DNA from: Solirubrobacterales bacterium
Lineage (GTDB): Bacteria > Actinomycetota > Thermoleophilia > Solirubrobacterales > 70-9
Reading direction: 5' to 3'
DNA: 8,782 bases
Assembly: GCA_030152505.1 (NCBI GenBank)
Contig: JASLJO010000181.1
Location: forward strand, 1 to 8,782
Below the pieces are notes generated by a model. It was not told the DNA's origin, made no database searches, and was given only the letters and a program-made list of their open reading frames with translations. Of this stretch, positions 1-6,794 are shown one piece after another. The position numbers and the translations under genes are program-made. How positions within the stretch are numbered: position 1 is the stretch's first letter; each line of letters starts with the position of its first letter.

Positions 1-908
1 CGACCCAGCCGTTCATCTCCGGGGCGATCTCGAAGACGGTCAACCTGCCGCAGTCGGCGACGATCGAGGACATCGCCGACGCCTACACGCGGGGCTGGCA
101 GGGGGGGCTCAAGGCTCTCGCCATCTACCGTGACGGCTCCAAGACGGCGCAGGCGCTGCGCACCGACGCCCAGGACGAGAAGGAGGCCGAGACGGAGGTC
201 GTCGCGCTGCCGCCGGAGCGCAAGCGGATGCCGCGCGAGCGCGAATCGATCACCCACAAGTTCTCGATCGCCGGCCACGAGGGCTACATCACCGCTGGCA
301 AGTACGAGGACGGCTCGGTCGGCGAGATCTTCCTCACCGACATCGGCAAGGAGGGCTCGACGATGCGGGGGCTGATGAACGCCTTCGCCACGGCGATCTC
401 GCTCGGTCTGCAATACGGCGTGCCGCTCGAAGACTTCGTGCGCAAGTTCAGCTACATGCGCTTTGAGCCCGAGGGCATCACCGGCAACCCCGAGATTCCC
501 TTCGCCAAATCGCTGCCCGACTACATCATGCGCTGGGTCGCCAGTCGCTTCATCGAGGACACCGACACGCTGGAGGAGCTCGGGATCCTGACCAAGGAGG
601 TCCGCGCCAAGAAGGATGCCGAGACCTCCCAGCTCGGCCTCGGCATCCCCACCGACACCGCTGGCCCGGCCAATGGGGGAAACGGACACTCCAAGCCCGG
701 CAACGGCAACGGTGCTGAGAAGGCGAAGGCGAGTGACGGCGAGACGGTCCCCGCCGCGACGGCCTTCACCGAAACCCCGCCGGTCGTCCCGGCCAAGATG
801 TCCGGCCTCGATCTCGGCCCCGCCTGCGAGCAGTGCGGCGGCATGATGCAGCGCACGGGCAGTTGCTACACGTGCTCATCGTGCGGCAACAACACGGGTT
901 GCGGCTGA
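1..908 (+). CDS. nrdJ: Adenosylcobalamin-dependent (class II) ribonucleotide reductase, C-terminal part, 5' truncated
   Basis: Class II ribonucleotide reductase converts ribonucleotides to deoxyribonucleotides in the cytoplasm using B12 and no oxygen. Only the last 301 codons are in the window; the reading frame enters at base 3 and the stop is TGA at 906-908. The fragment opens with a QPFISGAISKTVNLP block, typical of the end of the NrdJ catalytic barrel, then GLKALAIYRDGSK. A TSCPD domain follows (about fragment residues 84-190; EGSTMRGLMNAFATAISLG and FEPEGITGNPEIPFAKS are recognisable). Next comes a Gly/Asn/Ala/Pro-rich, probably disordered linker, then a tail with cysteines at fragment residues 275, 278, 288, 291, 294 and 300 (CEQC, SCYTCSSC, GCG). 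In this family such C-terminal cysteines re-reduce the active site or bind metal. No partner gene follows it on the same strand. Family identity is secure; the catalytic residues lie outside the window. Confidence 0.96.
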   Translation, partial: TQPFISGAISKTVNLPQSATIEDIADAYTRGWQGGLKALAIYRDGSKTAQALRTDAQDEKEAETEVVALPPERKRMPRERESITHKFSIAGHEGYITAGKYEDGSVGEIFLTDIGKEGSTMRGLMNAFATAISLGLQYGVPLEDFVRKFSYMRFEPEGITGNPEIPFAKSLPDYIMRWVASRFIEDTDTLEELGILTKEVRAKKDAETSQLGLGIPTDTAGPANGGNGHSKPGNGNGAEKAKASDGETVPAATAFTETPPVVPAKMSGLDLGPACEQCGGMMQRTGSCYTCSSCGNNTGCG

Positions 909-913
909 TCAGC
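904..913. repeat. 10-bp perfect palindrome across two convergent stop codons
   Basis: The bases GCTGATCAGC are self-complementary. They contain the nrdJ stop (906-908) and the P450 stop on the other strand (909-911), which abut exactly. A second 8-bp palindrome, TCAGCTGA, overlaps it at 909-916. There is no T-tract, so it is not a classical intrinsic terminator. It could still be a weak bidirectional mRNA 3' hairpin, or simply chance from two facing TGA codons, since TGATCA is palindromic by itself. Confidence 0.5.
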
Positions 914-2249
914 TGAGAACGACCCGCGTGTTGTGGCGCGGGGTCTCGGTGATCGCGCGGCGGAAGACTCGCTCGGGCCTGGGGGTGGCGGGGCGGATCT
1001 GGTGGCGCTTGACCAGCTCCTTGAGAACCACCGCCATCTCGAACTGGGCGAAGGATGCGCCGAGGCAGCGGCGGACGCCGCCGCCGAAGGGGATCCAGGT
1101 GTAGGTGCCGGGCGGGTTGTCGAGGAAGCGCTCCGGCAGGAAGCGGTCGGGCTCGGGGTAGACCTCCGGGTTGCGGTGCACCAGGTAGACGCAGGGAGTC
1201 ACCGAGACCCCGGCGGGCAGCTCGTGGCCGCCGATCTCGACCGCCTCGGTGAGGCGGCGGATGACGATCGAGATCACCGGGCGCAGCCGCAGGGTCTCCT
1301 GGATCGTCGCGGTCAGGTACTCGTCCCTGCCGGCCTCGACCTCGCTGCGCAGCCGGTCGAGCTTCTCCGGGTGGCGGCTGAGTCGCTCGACCGCCCAGGC
1401 GAGCGAGGTGGCGGTCGTCTCGTGCCCGGCGACGAGCAGCGTGAGCAGCTCGTCGCGCATCTCTTCGTCACTCATCGGGCTACCGTCCTCATGGCGGGCG
1501 CCGACCAGCATCGAGAGGATGTCGTCGCGCTCCTCCAGGTCCCCGACCCGGCGGCGCTCGGCGATCTCCCGGTAGATGAGGCGATCGACCCGCTCGATGC
1601 GGCGGCGAAAGGGACCCAGCCGCCGGACCCTGTTGGGACCCACGAGGAGTACCGGAAGCAGGAGGGTGGGGTTCGTGGTGAGGTCGAGGAACTCGCGTAG
1701 GGCGTCGCGCAGTTCGGCCAGCCTCTCCCCCTCCCCCACCCCGAAGACGGTGCGCAGGATGATGTCCAGCGTGATCGCCTGCATTCGCGGGCGGAGCTGG
1801 TAGGGGGTGCCGGTCGGCCAGCTCTCGATCTCCCGAGCCGCGATCTCGCCCATCGTCCGCTCGTAGCCCTGCATCCGCGCGCCATGGAAGGGCGGCAGGA
1901 GCAGCTTGCGCTGGCTCATGTGCGGCTTCTCGTCGAGGACGAGGATCGAGTTTCGACCGAGGAAGGTCTCGAGGATCTGGTTGCCCTCACCGGCGTGGTA
2001 GACGCGCGGGTCGCCCGTGAACACCTGCTTCACCGCCTCGGGATCGGCGAGCATCACCCAGGTCCCTTCGTAGGCGATCTTCAGGGTGAAGATGTCGCCG
2101 TAGCGCTCGTGGCAGGAGAAAAGCATCCGCCTCGCCTGCCGCGACCAGATCCCGGTCTGGATCGCCCGCGGCAGTGGCGGACCCGGTGGAAGGCGCCGCT
2201 CCGCCGGCGGGATGGCCGTCCGCGGTGCGGTTGTCGTTGCTGCCTCCAT
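909..2249 (-). CDS. Cytochrome P450, soluble bacterial type (CYP110/CYP135/CYP138-like)
   Basis: This is a 446-residue heme monooxygenase, the normal length for a soluble bacterial P450. Visible motifs are the proline-rich start RLPPGPPLPRA (19-29), the I-helix oxygen-activation motif AGHETT (274-279), the K-helix ETLR (318-321), PERF (372-375) and the heme-binding loop PFGGGVRRCLG (387-397) with Cys395 as thiolate ligand. No membrane anchor is evident. The frame stays open to an ATG at 2426, but the ATG at 2249 is preferred. It has AGAGG 4 bases upstream, the extra 59 residues look unlike protein, and the extension would cross the divergent promoter region. The N-terminal style resembles mycobacterial CYP135/138 and cyanobacterial CYP110 enzymes, which often act on hydrophobic lipids or terpenoids; the substrate here is unknown. 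No ferredoxin or reductase gene lies in the window, so electrons must come from elsewhere. It diverges from an esterase and may share its control. Confidence 0.95.
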   Translation of the reverse strand: MEAATTTAPRTAIPPAERRLPPGPPLPRAIQTGIWSRQARRMLFSCHERYGDIFTLKIAYEGTWVMLADPEAVKQVFTGDPRVYHAGEGNQILETFLGRNSILVLDEKPHMSQRKLLLPPFHGARMQGYERTMGEIAAREIESWPTGTPYQLRPRMQAITLDIILRTVFGVGEGERLAELRDALREFLDLTTNPTLLLPVLLVGPNRVRRLGPFRRRIERVDRLIYREIAERRRVGDLEERDDILSMLVGARHEDGSPMSDEEMRDELLTLLVAGHETTATSLAWAVERLSRHPEKLDRLRSEVEAGRDEYLTATIQETLRLRPVISIVIRRLTEAVEIGGHELPAGVSVTPCVYLVHRNPEVYPEPDRFLPERFLDNPPGTYTWIPFGGGVRRCLGASFAQFEMAVVLKELVKRHQIRPATPRPERVFRRAITETPRHNTRVVLS

Positions 2250-2253
2250 CGCG

Positions 2254-2258
2254 CCTCT
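2254..2258 (-). promoter_or_regulatory. Ribosome binding site supporting the P450 start at 2249
   Basis: On the minus strand the sequence AGAGG sits 4 bases before the ATG, giving a partial Shine-Dalgarno match at short spacing. It favours the 446-residue P450 over the longer 505-residue reading. Confidence 0.4.
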
Positions 2259-2328
2259 GAAGCTGACGTTACAGCCGGCAATGCAACCGTCGTGTGAGAT
2301 CGGTACCCACTTAACCGAAACTCGACAT

Positions 2329-2342
2329 TGGCTCAAAAGCCA
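2329..2342. repeat. Inverted repeat TGGCT-CAAA-AGCCA, possible operator
   Basis: A perfect 5-bp inverted repeat with a 4-base centre lies in the P450/esterase spacer, 26 bases before the proposed esterase start. It overlaps the candidate -35 element of the esterase, a usual place for a repressor or activator to bind. Its half-sites are short, so a chance origin is possible. Confidence 0.35.
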
Positions 2343-2367
2343 GGATCGCATAGTCTGCCGCCCCGTC

Positions 2368-3462
2368 TTGGCACCACCGCGGCTGCCGCCACGCATCGAG
2401 CACGGGATTCTGCGACTCGCCTGCAACCTGCCGGCGGGTCTGCAACGGACGGTCTTCGGGCCCCCGCCCAGGGTCGACGGTCAGGCTCTGGCGCGTGAGA
2501 TGCACACGCTTGTGCGGCTTGCGAGCCTCACCAGGGATGAGTCGGCGTCCTCCTACGGCAAGCTCACGCCGCAGCAGGCGCGAGCGCGGATCCGCGCCGG
2601 CGCAGCGGCCGCCGCCGGGCCGAAGCGCCGGCTTGCCGCCGTGAACGACCTGGCCATCCCCGGACCGGCGGGAATGATCGCCGCGCGCTTCTACGAACCG
2701 GCCGGGCTGGGTCTCGAGGATCGGCGATTGGTCGTCTACTTCCACGGCGGCGGCTGGACGATCGGCGACCTCGATACGTGTGACGGCGTATGCAGGTTTC
2801 TCGCCGCCAACGTACCCACGACCGTGCTCTCGATCGGCTACAGGCTCGCCCCCGAGCATCCCTTCCCCGCCGCCGTCGAAGACGCTTTCGCCGCCTACCG
2901 CTGGGCCGCGGTCGACAACACCAGGCTGGGTGTCGACCCCAGCCGGATCGCCGTCGCCGGCGACAGCGCCGGCGGCAACCTCGCCGCCGCGGTCAGCCTG
3001 CTGGCACGCGAAGACGGCGGCGCCAGTCCGGCGATGCAAGCGCTGATCTACCCGGTCACCGATGCGGTCGGCGGCCAGCGGTCGCGTGACGAATTCGCCC
3101 AGGGCTTCCTGCTGACAAAAGCGGACATGGATTGGTTCGAGCGCCACTACCTGCCGGCGGCCGCGGATCGCGCCGACCCACGGGTCTCGGTATTGCGCAG
3201 CGCCGACCTCTCGGGCCTACCGCCCGCCTACATCGCCACCGCCGGCTTCGACCCGCTGCGCGACGAGGGCGAGGCCTACGGGCAACGCCTGCGGGAGGCC
3301 CGCGTCGAGGTCGTCGTGCGTCGCCATCCGGGCCTGATCCACGGTTTCGCCAACATGACCGCGATCAGCCCCACGGCGGAGGCGGCGATGTCCGAGCTTG
3401 CCGGTGCCGTCCGCATGGGGATCGACAGCCCTACTCGTAGTGGAGCGAGTCCAGCACGTTGA
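2368..3462 (+). CDS. Alpha/beta hydrolase, HSL-type (family IV) esterase/lipase
   Basis: This serine esterase hydrolyses carboxylic ester bonds, usually of short to medium acyl esters; the substrate is unknown. Read from the TTG at 2368 it has 364 residues. The oxyanion-hole motif HGGGW (126-130) marks the hormone-sensitive-lipase family. The nucleophile elbow GDSAGG (198-203) carries Ser200, DPLRDEG carries the likely acid Asp295, and LIHGF carries His325, so the triad is complete. The sequence GPPPRVDGQALAREM before the core is the typical N-terminal cap of this family. No signal peptide is apparent. The frame is open back to ATGs at 2281 and 2212, but those extensions have no family-like sequence and enter the P450 gene or its promoter, so TTG is chosen without a visible ribosome site. 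The start is uncertain. The 3' end overlaps the convergent permease gene by 32 bases. The divergent P450 suggests a shared catabolic or modification role. Confidence 0.92.
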   Translation: MAPPRLPPRIEHGILRLACNLPAGLQRTVFGPPPRVDGQALAREMHTLVRLASLTRDESASSYGKLTPQQARARIRAGAAAAAGPKRRLAAVNDLAIPGPAGMIAARFYEPAGLGLEDRRLVVYFHGGGWTIGDLDTCDGVCRFLAANVPTTVLSIGYRLAPEHPFPAAVEDAFAAYRWAAVDNTRLGVDPSRIAVAGDSAGGNLAAAVSLLAREDGGASPAMQALIYPVTDAVGGQRSRDEFAQGFLLTKADMDWFERHYLPAAADRADPRVSVLRSADLSGLPPAYIATAGFDPLRDEGEAYGQRLREARVEVVVRRHPGLIHGFANMTAISPTAEAAMSELAGAVRMGIDSPTRSGASPAR

Positions 3463-5980
3463 GCCGCGACGCCCGGCGCGCCGGTGGGATCGCCGCCAGC
3501 ACCCCTGCCAAACCGGCGAGAATCAACAGTGCGATCAGCGAGCCGACGGGGTAGGAGAGAGTGAAGCCTTCGTCCTTAAGGGGTTGGGAGATCAACGCGG
3601 CGAAGATCATCCCGAGGACGATCCCCAGGATGGCGCCGATCAGGGCCGTGATCACCGCCTCGTAGCGGATCATCGTCCGCACCTGGCGGCGTGACATTCC
3701 GATCGCCCGCAGCATCCCCAGCTCGCGGGTGCGTTCGTGGATCGAGAGGGCGAGCGTGTTGGCGATGCCGAACAGCGAAATCACGATCGCCAGGAGCAGC
3801 AGGGCATTGAAAAGGTTGACGAGCTGATCGACCTGTTCTTCACGGGTTTCCTTCAGTTCCTGCTGGTTGAGCACTTCGGCGGTCGGGAAGGCACGTTCGG
3901 CCCCCGCGGTGAGAGCCGCCTGGACCCTGGCCTGGTCAGCCCCCGGCTTGACGATGACGAAGTCGATCGTGTCCTGCGTCTGCTCGAAGGCACGGGTCAT
4001 CACCGCCTGGGTGATCAGCACACTGCCGAAGATGCCGAGCTTCGAGTCGAACTCGCCGGCGACGCGGAGGGACGGCTTGGCGCCGGTCTGGCTCAGTAGG
4101 CGAAAGCGGTCGCCGACCCGCAGGCCATGATCGGATGCGAACGAATCCGAGACGATCGCTTCATCGTCACCGAGGTTGCGCAGGGTCGCCGGGCCTCCTT
4201 TCCTCCATTCGATATCGACCGCGTCGCCGATGTCCCGGGACGGGGCGGTGATTTTCGCCTTCGAACCGGGGCCGACCACATCCGCTTCGATCGTGCGGAT
4301 CGTGGCGACGAGCTTCACGCCCGGCACCTTGCGCGCGGTGGTCGCGGCGCCGGCCGGAATCGGTGAGAAGCCGTCGGTGTTCTGGATCACAAGACCGCCC
4401 TCGAAGTTTTCGTCGATGACCTGGGCGACCGAGCTCTTCAATCCGGCGGCGAAGACGGTGACGAAGGCGACCAGGGCTAGGCCGATCATCAACGCCGCGG
4501 CGGTGATCGCCGTGCGGCTGGGGTTCCGCTGCGAGTTCTCGCGCGCGAGGCGACCGACCAGGCGGCGGAGGCGCTCCAAGGGCCAGCCGGCAATGGTCGC
4601 CAGGGGCGGCACGAGGCGGGGGCTGAAGAGCGACACACCGAGGACGATCGCCACCGCGCCGGCGCCCATGAGGGCGGCCCGGTTGCCGGCGCTGCCGCCG
4701 CCGAACAGCCCGACGAGCAGCGCCGCCAGGCCGCCGAGGCCCAGCAAGGCTGAGAGCGCCGCATGGATAAGCCTCCGACCGCGACTGCTGGGCGGGACGT
4801 AGGACTGAAGCGCGGCGATCGGCGGCACCCGGGTCGAGCGCAGCGCCGGGACCATCGAGGAGACGGAGGTGACCACGATCCCTACCAGCAGGGCGACGAT
4901 GACGGTCCGCGGCTCCATGACCAGGCCGGTCGTCGGCAGGTCGACGCCGAAAGCCGTCAGAAGCGCGTTCAGCAGCAGCGCCATCACGTAGCCGCCGGCG
5001 ATCCCGACCATCGCGCCGAGCAACCCGATCGCAAGGGCCTCGATCAAAACCGAGACGAGGATCTGGCGCCGCGATGCGCCGAGCGTGCGCAGCAGGCCGA
5101 ACTCGGTGACCCGCTGGGCGACCGTGATCGAAAAGGTGTTGAAGATCAGGAAGGCGCCGACGAAGACGGCGACGAAGCCGAAGACGAGCAGGATCGTCTG
5201 CAGGAAGCCGAGGCTGTCGCGGATTTCCTCCAAGCCCCGATCGGCGTTTTCCTTGGCGGTCTCTACCCGCACCGAAGGCGGCATGACTCGTTCGATCCGT
5301 CGTTTGAGCGTCGCCTCCGAAACGCCGTCGCTGGCGGCGACGGAGATCTGATCGAAGCGCCCCCGCTTGTCGGTGATCAGCTGCGCCTCGGCCAGCGTCA
5401 GCTTGGCGACGCTGGTGCCGCCGAAGGAGGTGCTGCCGAGCTTGGTGAACCCGACCAGGCGGTACGACCTGGCGCTGCGCCGGCCGACGATACGAATCTC
5501 TTCCCCCAACTTCAGGTCCGAGTTTTCGGCCGCGGCCTCGTCGATCGAGGTTTCGGTCGGGCCGCGGGGCGGGTGGCCTTTGACATAGGTGAGCGACTGG
5601 AGTCCGCGCGGCAGGTTCGAGGAGATGAACTTGGGAGCGAATTTGGTCCCGATCGCGTCGCCCTTGGCATCGAAGAACCCACCGGGGGTAAAGATCACCC
5701 CCACCGCGAGCTTCACGCCGGGCGTCTTCTTGACCCTTGGCAGCAGCGAGGCCGGGATCGTCGGCACTTCGCCGTTTTCCTGCTTGACCTGGTTCTCCGC
5801 CGTGACCACGACGCTGGTGCCCTTCAGCGACTCGCTGAAGATTTCGTCGAAGGCGGCGAAGATCGTGTCGGTGAGGACGTAAGAGCCGGCGACGAAGGCG
5901 ACGCCGATCACCACGGCGAAGGTCGTCCCCAGCGCCCGGACCCGGCGCGCCCAGAGGCTCTTGACGGCGAGGCCCGTCAC
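3431..5980 (-). CDS. ABC transporter permease, FtsX/MacB-like with duplicated halves
   Basis: This 849-residue inner-membrane protein is the permease partner of the ATPase encoded just upstream. About ten membrane segments are visible: near 17-38, 260-285, 306-340, 357-380, 403-425, 435-455, 488-513, 720-745, 770-798 and 812-834. Two large extracytoplasmic domains lie at about 40-255 and 515-715. Two FtsX-like cores carry matching cytoplasmic coupling motifs, TEFGLLRTLGASRRQI (292-307) and RELGMLRAIGMSRRQV (752-767). The exposed domains also match, IPA and PGVKL recurring with the same 12-residue spacing at 75/87 and 541/553, so the protein is an internal duplication. The start is GTG, 6 bases after the ATPase stop and without a good ribosome site, which suggests translational coupling. 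Members of this family move lipoproteins, peptides or drugs, or transmit mechanical force, rather than importing nutrients; the substrate cannot be read here. No solute-binding protein is nearby. Confidence 0.93.
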   Translation of the reverse strand: MTGLAVKSLWARRVRALGTTFAVVIGVAFVAGSYVLTDTIFAAFDEIFSESLKGTSVVVTAENQVKQENGEVPTIPASLLPRVKKTPGVKLAVGVIFTPGGFFDAKGDAIGTKFAPKFISSNLPRGLQSLTYVKGHPPRGPTETSIDEAAAENSDLKLGEEIRIVGRRSARSYRLVGFTKLGSTSFGGTSVAKLTLAEAQLITDKRGRFDQISVAASDGVSEATLKRRIERVMPPSVRVETAKENADRGLEEIRDSLGFLQTILLVFGFVAVFVGAFLIFNTFSITVAQRVTEFGLLRTLGASRRQILVSVLIEALAIGLLGAMVGIAGGYVMALLLNALLTAFGVDLPTTGLVMEPRTVIVALLVGIVVTSVSSMVPALRSTRVPPIAALQSYVPPSSRGRRLIHAALSALLGLGGLAALLVGLFGGGSAGNRAALMGAGAVAIVLGVSLFSPRLVPPLATIAGWPLERLRRLVGRLARENSQRNPSRTAITAAALMIGLALVAFVTVFAAGLKSSVAQVIDENFEGGLVIQNTDGFSPIPAGAATTARKVPGVKLVATIRTIEADVVGPGSKAKITAPSRDIGDAVDIEWRKGGPATLRNLGDDEAIVSDSFASDHGLRVGDRFRLLSQTGAKPSLRVAGEFDSKLGIFGSVLITQAVMTRAFEQTQDTIDFVIVKPGADQARVQAALTAGAERAFPTAEVLNQQELKETREEQVDQLVNLFNALLLLAIVISLFGIANTLALSIHERTRELGMLRAIGMSRRQVRTMIRYEAVITALIGAILGIVLGMIFAALISQPLKDEGFTLSYPVGSLIALLILAGLAGVLAAIPPARRASRLNVLDSLHYE
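3473..3484. repeat. 12-bp perfect palindrome downstream of the esterase stop
   Basis: CCGGCGCGCCGG is self-complementary and begins 10 bases after the esterase stop, inside the 3' coding end of the oppositely oriented permease. It could stall or end the esterase transcript, but no T-run follows. In such GC-rich DNA it may also be chance. Confidence 0.3.
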
Positions 5981-5986
5981 ACGCTA

Positions 5987-6730
5987 CTAGTCGATCTGCT
6001 TCATCAGCTCGAGTACCTCGTCGGCCGAGCCGGGAGCGGCGTCGTGGACGATGCGACCATCGCGGAGGGTGATCAAGCGGTCGGCATGGGCGGAGGCCGC
6101 CGGGTCATGGGTGACCATGATCACGGTCTGTTCGAACTCGTCGACGGCCTGGCGCAGCAACTTCAGCACCTCGGCGCTCGCCTTCGAGTCGAGGTTGCCG
6201 GTGGGCTCGTCGGCGAAGACAACAGCCGGTTTGGAGACCAGCGCGCGGGCGACCGCGACCCGCTGCTGCTGCCCCCCCGAGAGCTCGGAGGGACGATGGG
6301 TACGGCGATTCTCGAGGCCAACGGTGCGGATCAGCCGCTCGAGCCACTCGGTGTCCGGCTTGCGTCCGGCGATCGAGAGGGGCAGAACGAGGTTCTCCTC
6401 GGCGGTGAGCACCGGCAGCAGGTTGAAGAACTGGAAGACGAAACCGAGCTTGTCGCGGCGCAGCTCGGTCAGCTCGGAATCGTTCAGGCCGGTTATCTCC
6501 TGCCCGTCGAGCGTCACCGTGCCCGACGTCGGTGCGTCGAGACCGGCGAGGATGTGCATCAGGGTCGACTTGCCGGAGCCCGAGGGACCCATGATCGCGG
6601 TGAAGCGACCGCGATCGAAGCCGGTCGATACGTCAACCAGAGCGTCTACCGCAGCTTCACCTTCGCCGTAGCGGCGCGAGATGTCCCTCGCGGTCACGAC
6701 CTGCCCGTTCGCACTGCTCACGGCGTGCAC
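5987..6730 (-). CDS. ABC transporter ATP-binding protein, LolD/MacB-type
   Basis: This 247-residue cytoplasmic ATPase powers the FtsX-like permease. It has every expected motif: Walker A GPSGSGKST (48-56), Q-loop FVFQFFNLLP with Gln100, signature LSGGQQQR (150-157), Walker B VVFADEP with catalytic Glu175, D-loop NLDS (179-182) and the H-loop His208 in VTHD. The block ADEPTGNLDS is typical of the LolD/MacB/FtsE-like exporter branch. The first in-frame start is GTG at 6730, with another GTG three codons later; neither has a clear ribosome site, so the exact start is uncertain. The gene ends with two consecutive TAG stops (5987-5989 and 5984-5986) and the permease GTG follows at 5980, so the two form one operon transcribed leftward. 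The operon probably starts in the short spacer shared with the divergent phosphatase. Confidence 0.95.
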   Translation of the reverse strand: MHAVSSANGQVVTARDISRRYGEGEAAVDALVDVSTGFDRGRFTAIMGPSGSGKSTLMHILAGLDAPTSGTVTLDGQEITGLNDSELTELRRDKLGFVFQFFNLLPVLTAEENLVLPLSIAGRKPDTEWLERLIRTVGLENRRTHRPSELSGGQQQRVAVARALVSKPAVVFADEPTGNLDSKASAEVLKLLRQAVDEFEQTVIMVTHDPAASAHADRLITLRDGRIVHDAAPGSADEVLELMKQID

Positions 6731-6794
6731 GGTACCGACTCGTTTGCTTCAGGGGGCCCATCCGGGGATAGGCCCCAATACCCTGGGCGGCCGG
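6731..6794. promoter_or_regulatory. Divergent control region between ABC operon and phosphatase/MFS operon
   Basis: These 64 bases separate two gene pairs that point away from each other, so promoters for both should lie here or just inside the genes. A weak plus-strand pair, TTGCTT (6744-6749) and GATAGG (6767-6772), has the right 17-base spacing but matches consensus poorly. No minus-strand promoter could be picked with confidence. The 24-bp dyad at 6753-6776 occupies the middle. Confidence 0.45.
6753..6776. repeat. 24-bp imperfect dyad, candidate operator or 5' UTR hairpin
   Basis: The left arm is GGGGCC then ATCC, the right arm GGAT then GGCCCC, with one mismatched pair (C6759 and A6770) and a GG centre, so 10 of 12 positions are symmetric. 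It lies between two divergent operons and would cover the weak candidate -10 of the phosphatase gene. That fits a dimeric regulator site. Folded in RNA it would be a stable hairpin just ahead of the phosphatase start. No T-run follows, so a terminator is less likely. Confidence 0.5.

Larger units (their letters stand above)
2250..2367. promoter_or_regulatory. Divergent intergenic control region between P450 and esterase
   Basis: This 118-bp spacer is clearly less GC-rich than its surroundings (30 of 60 bases are G or C in 2281-2340), as expected for a promoter region. On the plus strand a weak promoter-like pair can be drawn: TTGGCT at 2328-2333 and CATAGT at 2349-2354, spacing 15. This would place transcription start very close to the esterase TTG and imply a leaderless or nearly leaderless mRNA. 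No convincing promoter could be picked for the P450. A short inverted repeat at 2329-2342 lies inside the spacer. If the esterase instead starts at one of its upstream ATGs (2281 or 2212), part of this region would be coding. Confidence 0.5.

Noticed and set aside
933..1700. 255-codon open frame on the plus strand inside the P450 gene
   Set aside because: It is antisense to a P450 with all signature motifs, and its translation is low-complexity and charged with no recognisable domain.
2250..2426. 59-residue N-terminal extension of the P450 reading frame
   Set aside because: The extension has no P450-like sequence, crosses the AT-richer spacer and enters the esterase gene. The ATG at 2249 has a ribosome site and gives the normal family length.
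2311..3147. 278-codon open frame on the minus strand inside the esterase gene
   Set aside because: It is the shadow of an esterase with a complete catalytic triad and has no family-like features of its own.
2301..6737. The 7-mer CGGTACC occurs in both divergent spacers (2301-2307 and 6730-6736)
   Set aside because: With two spacers of 118 and 64 bases, about one shared 7-mer is expected by chance at this composition, and the flanking bases do not match.
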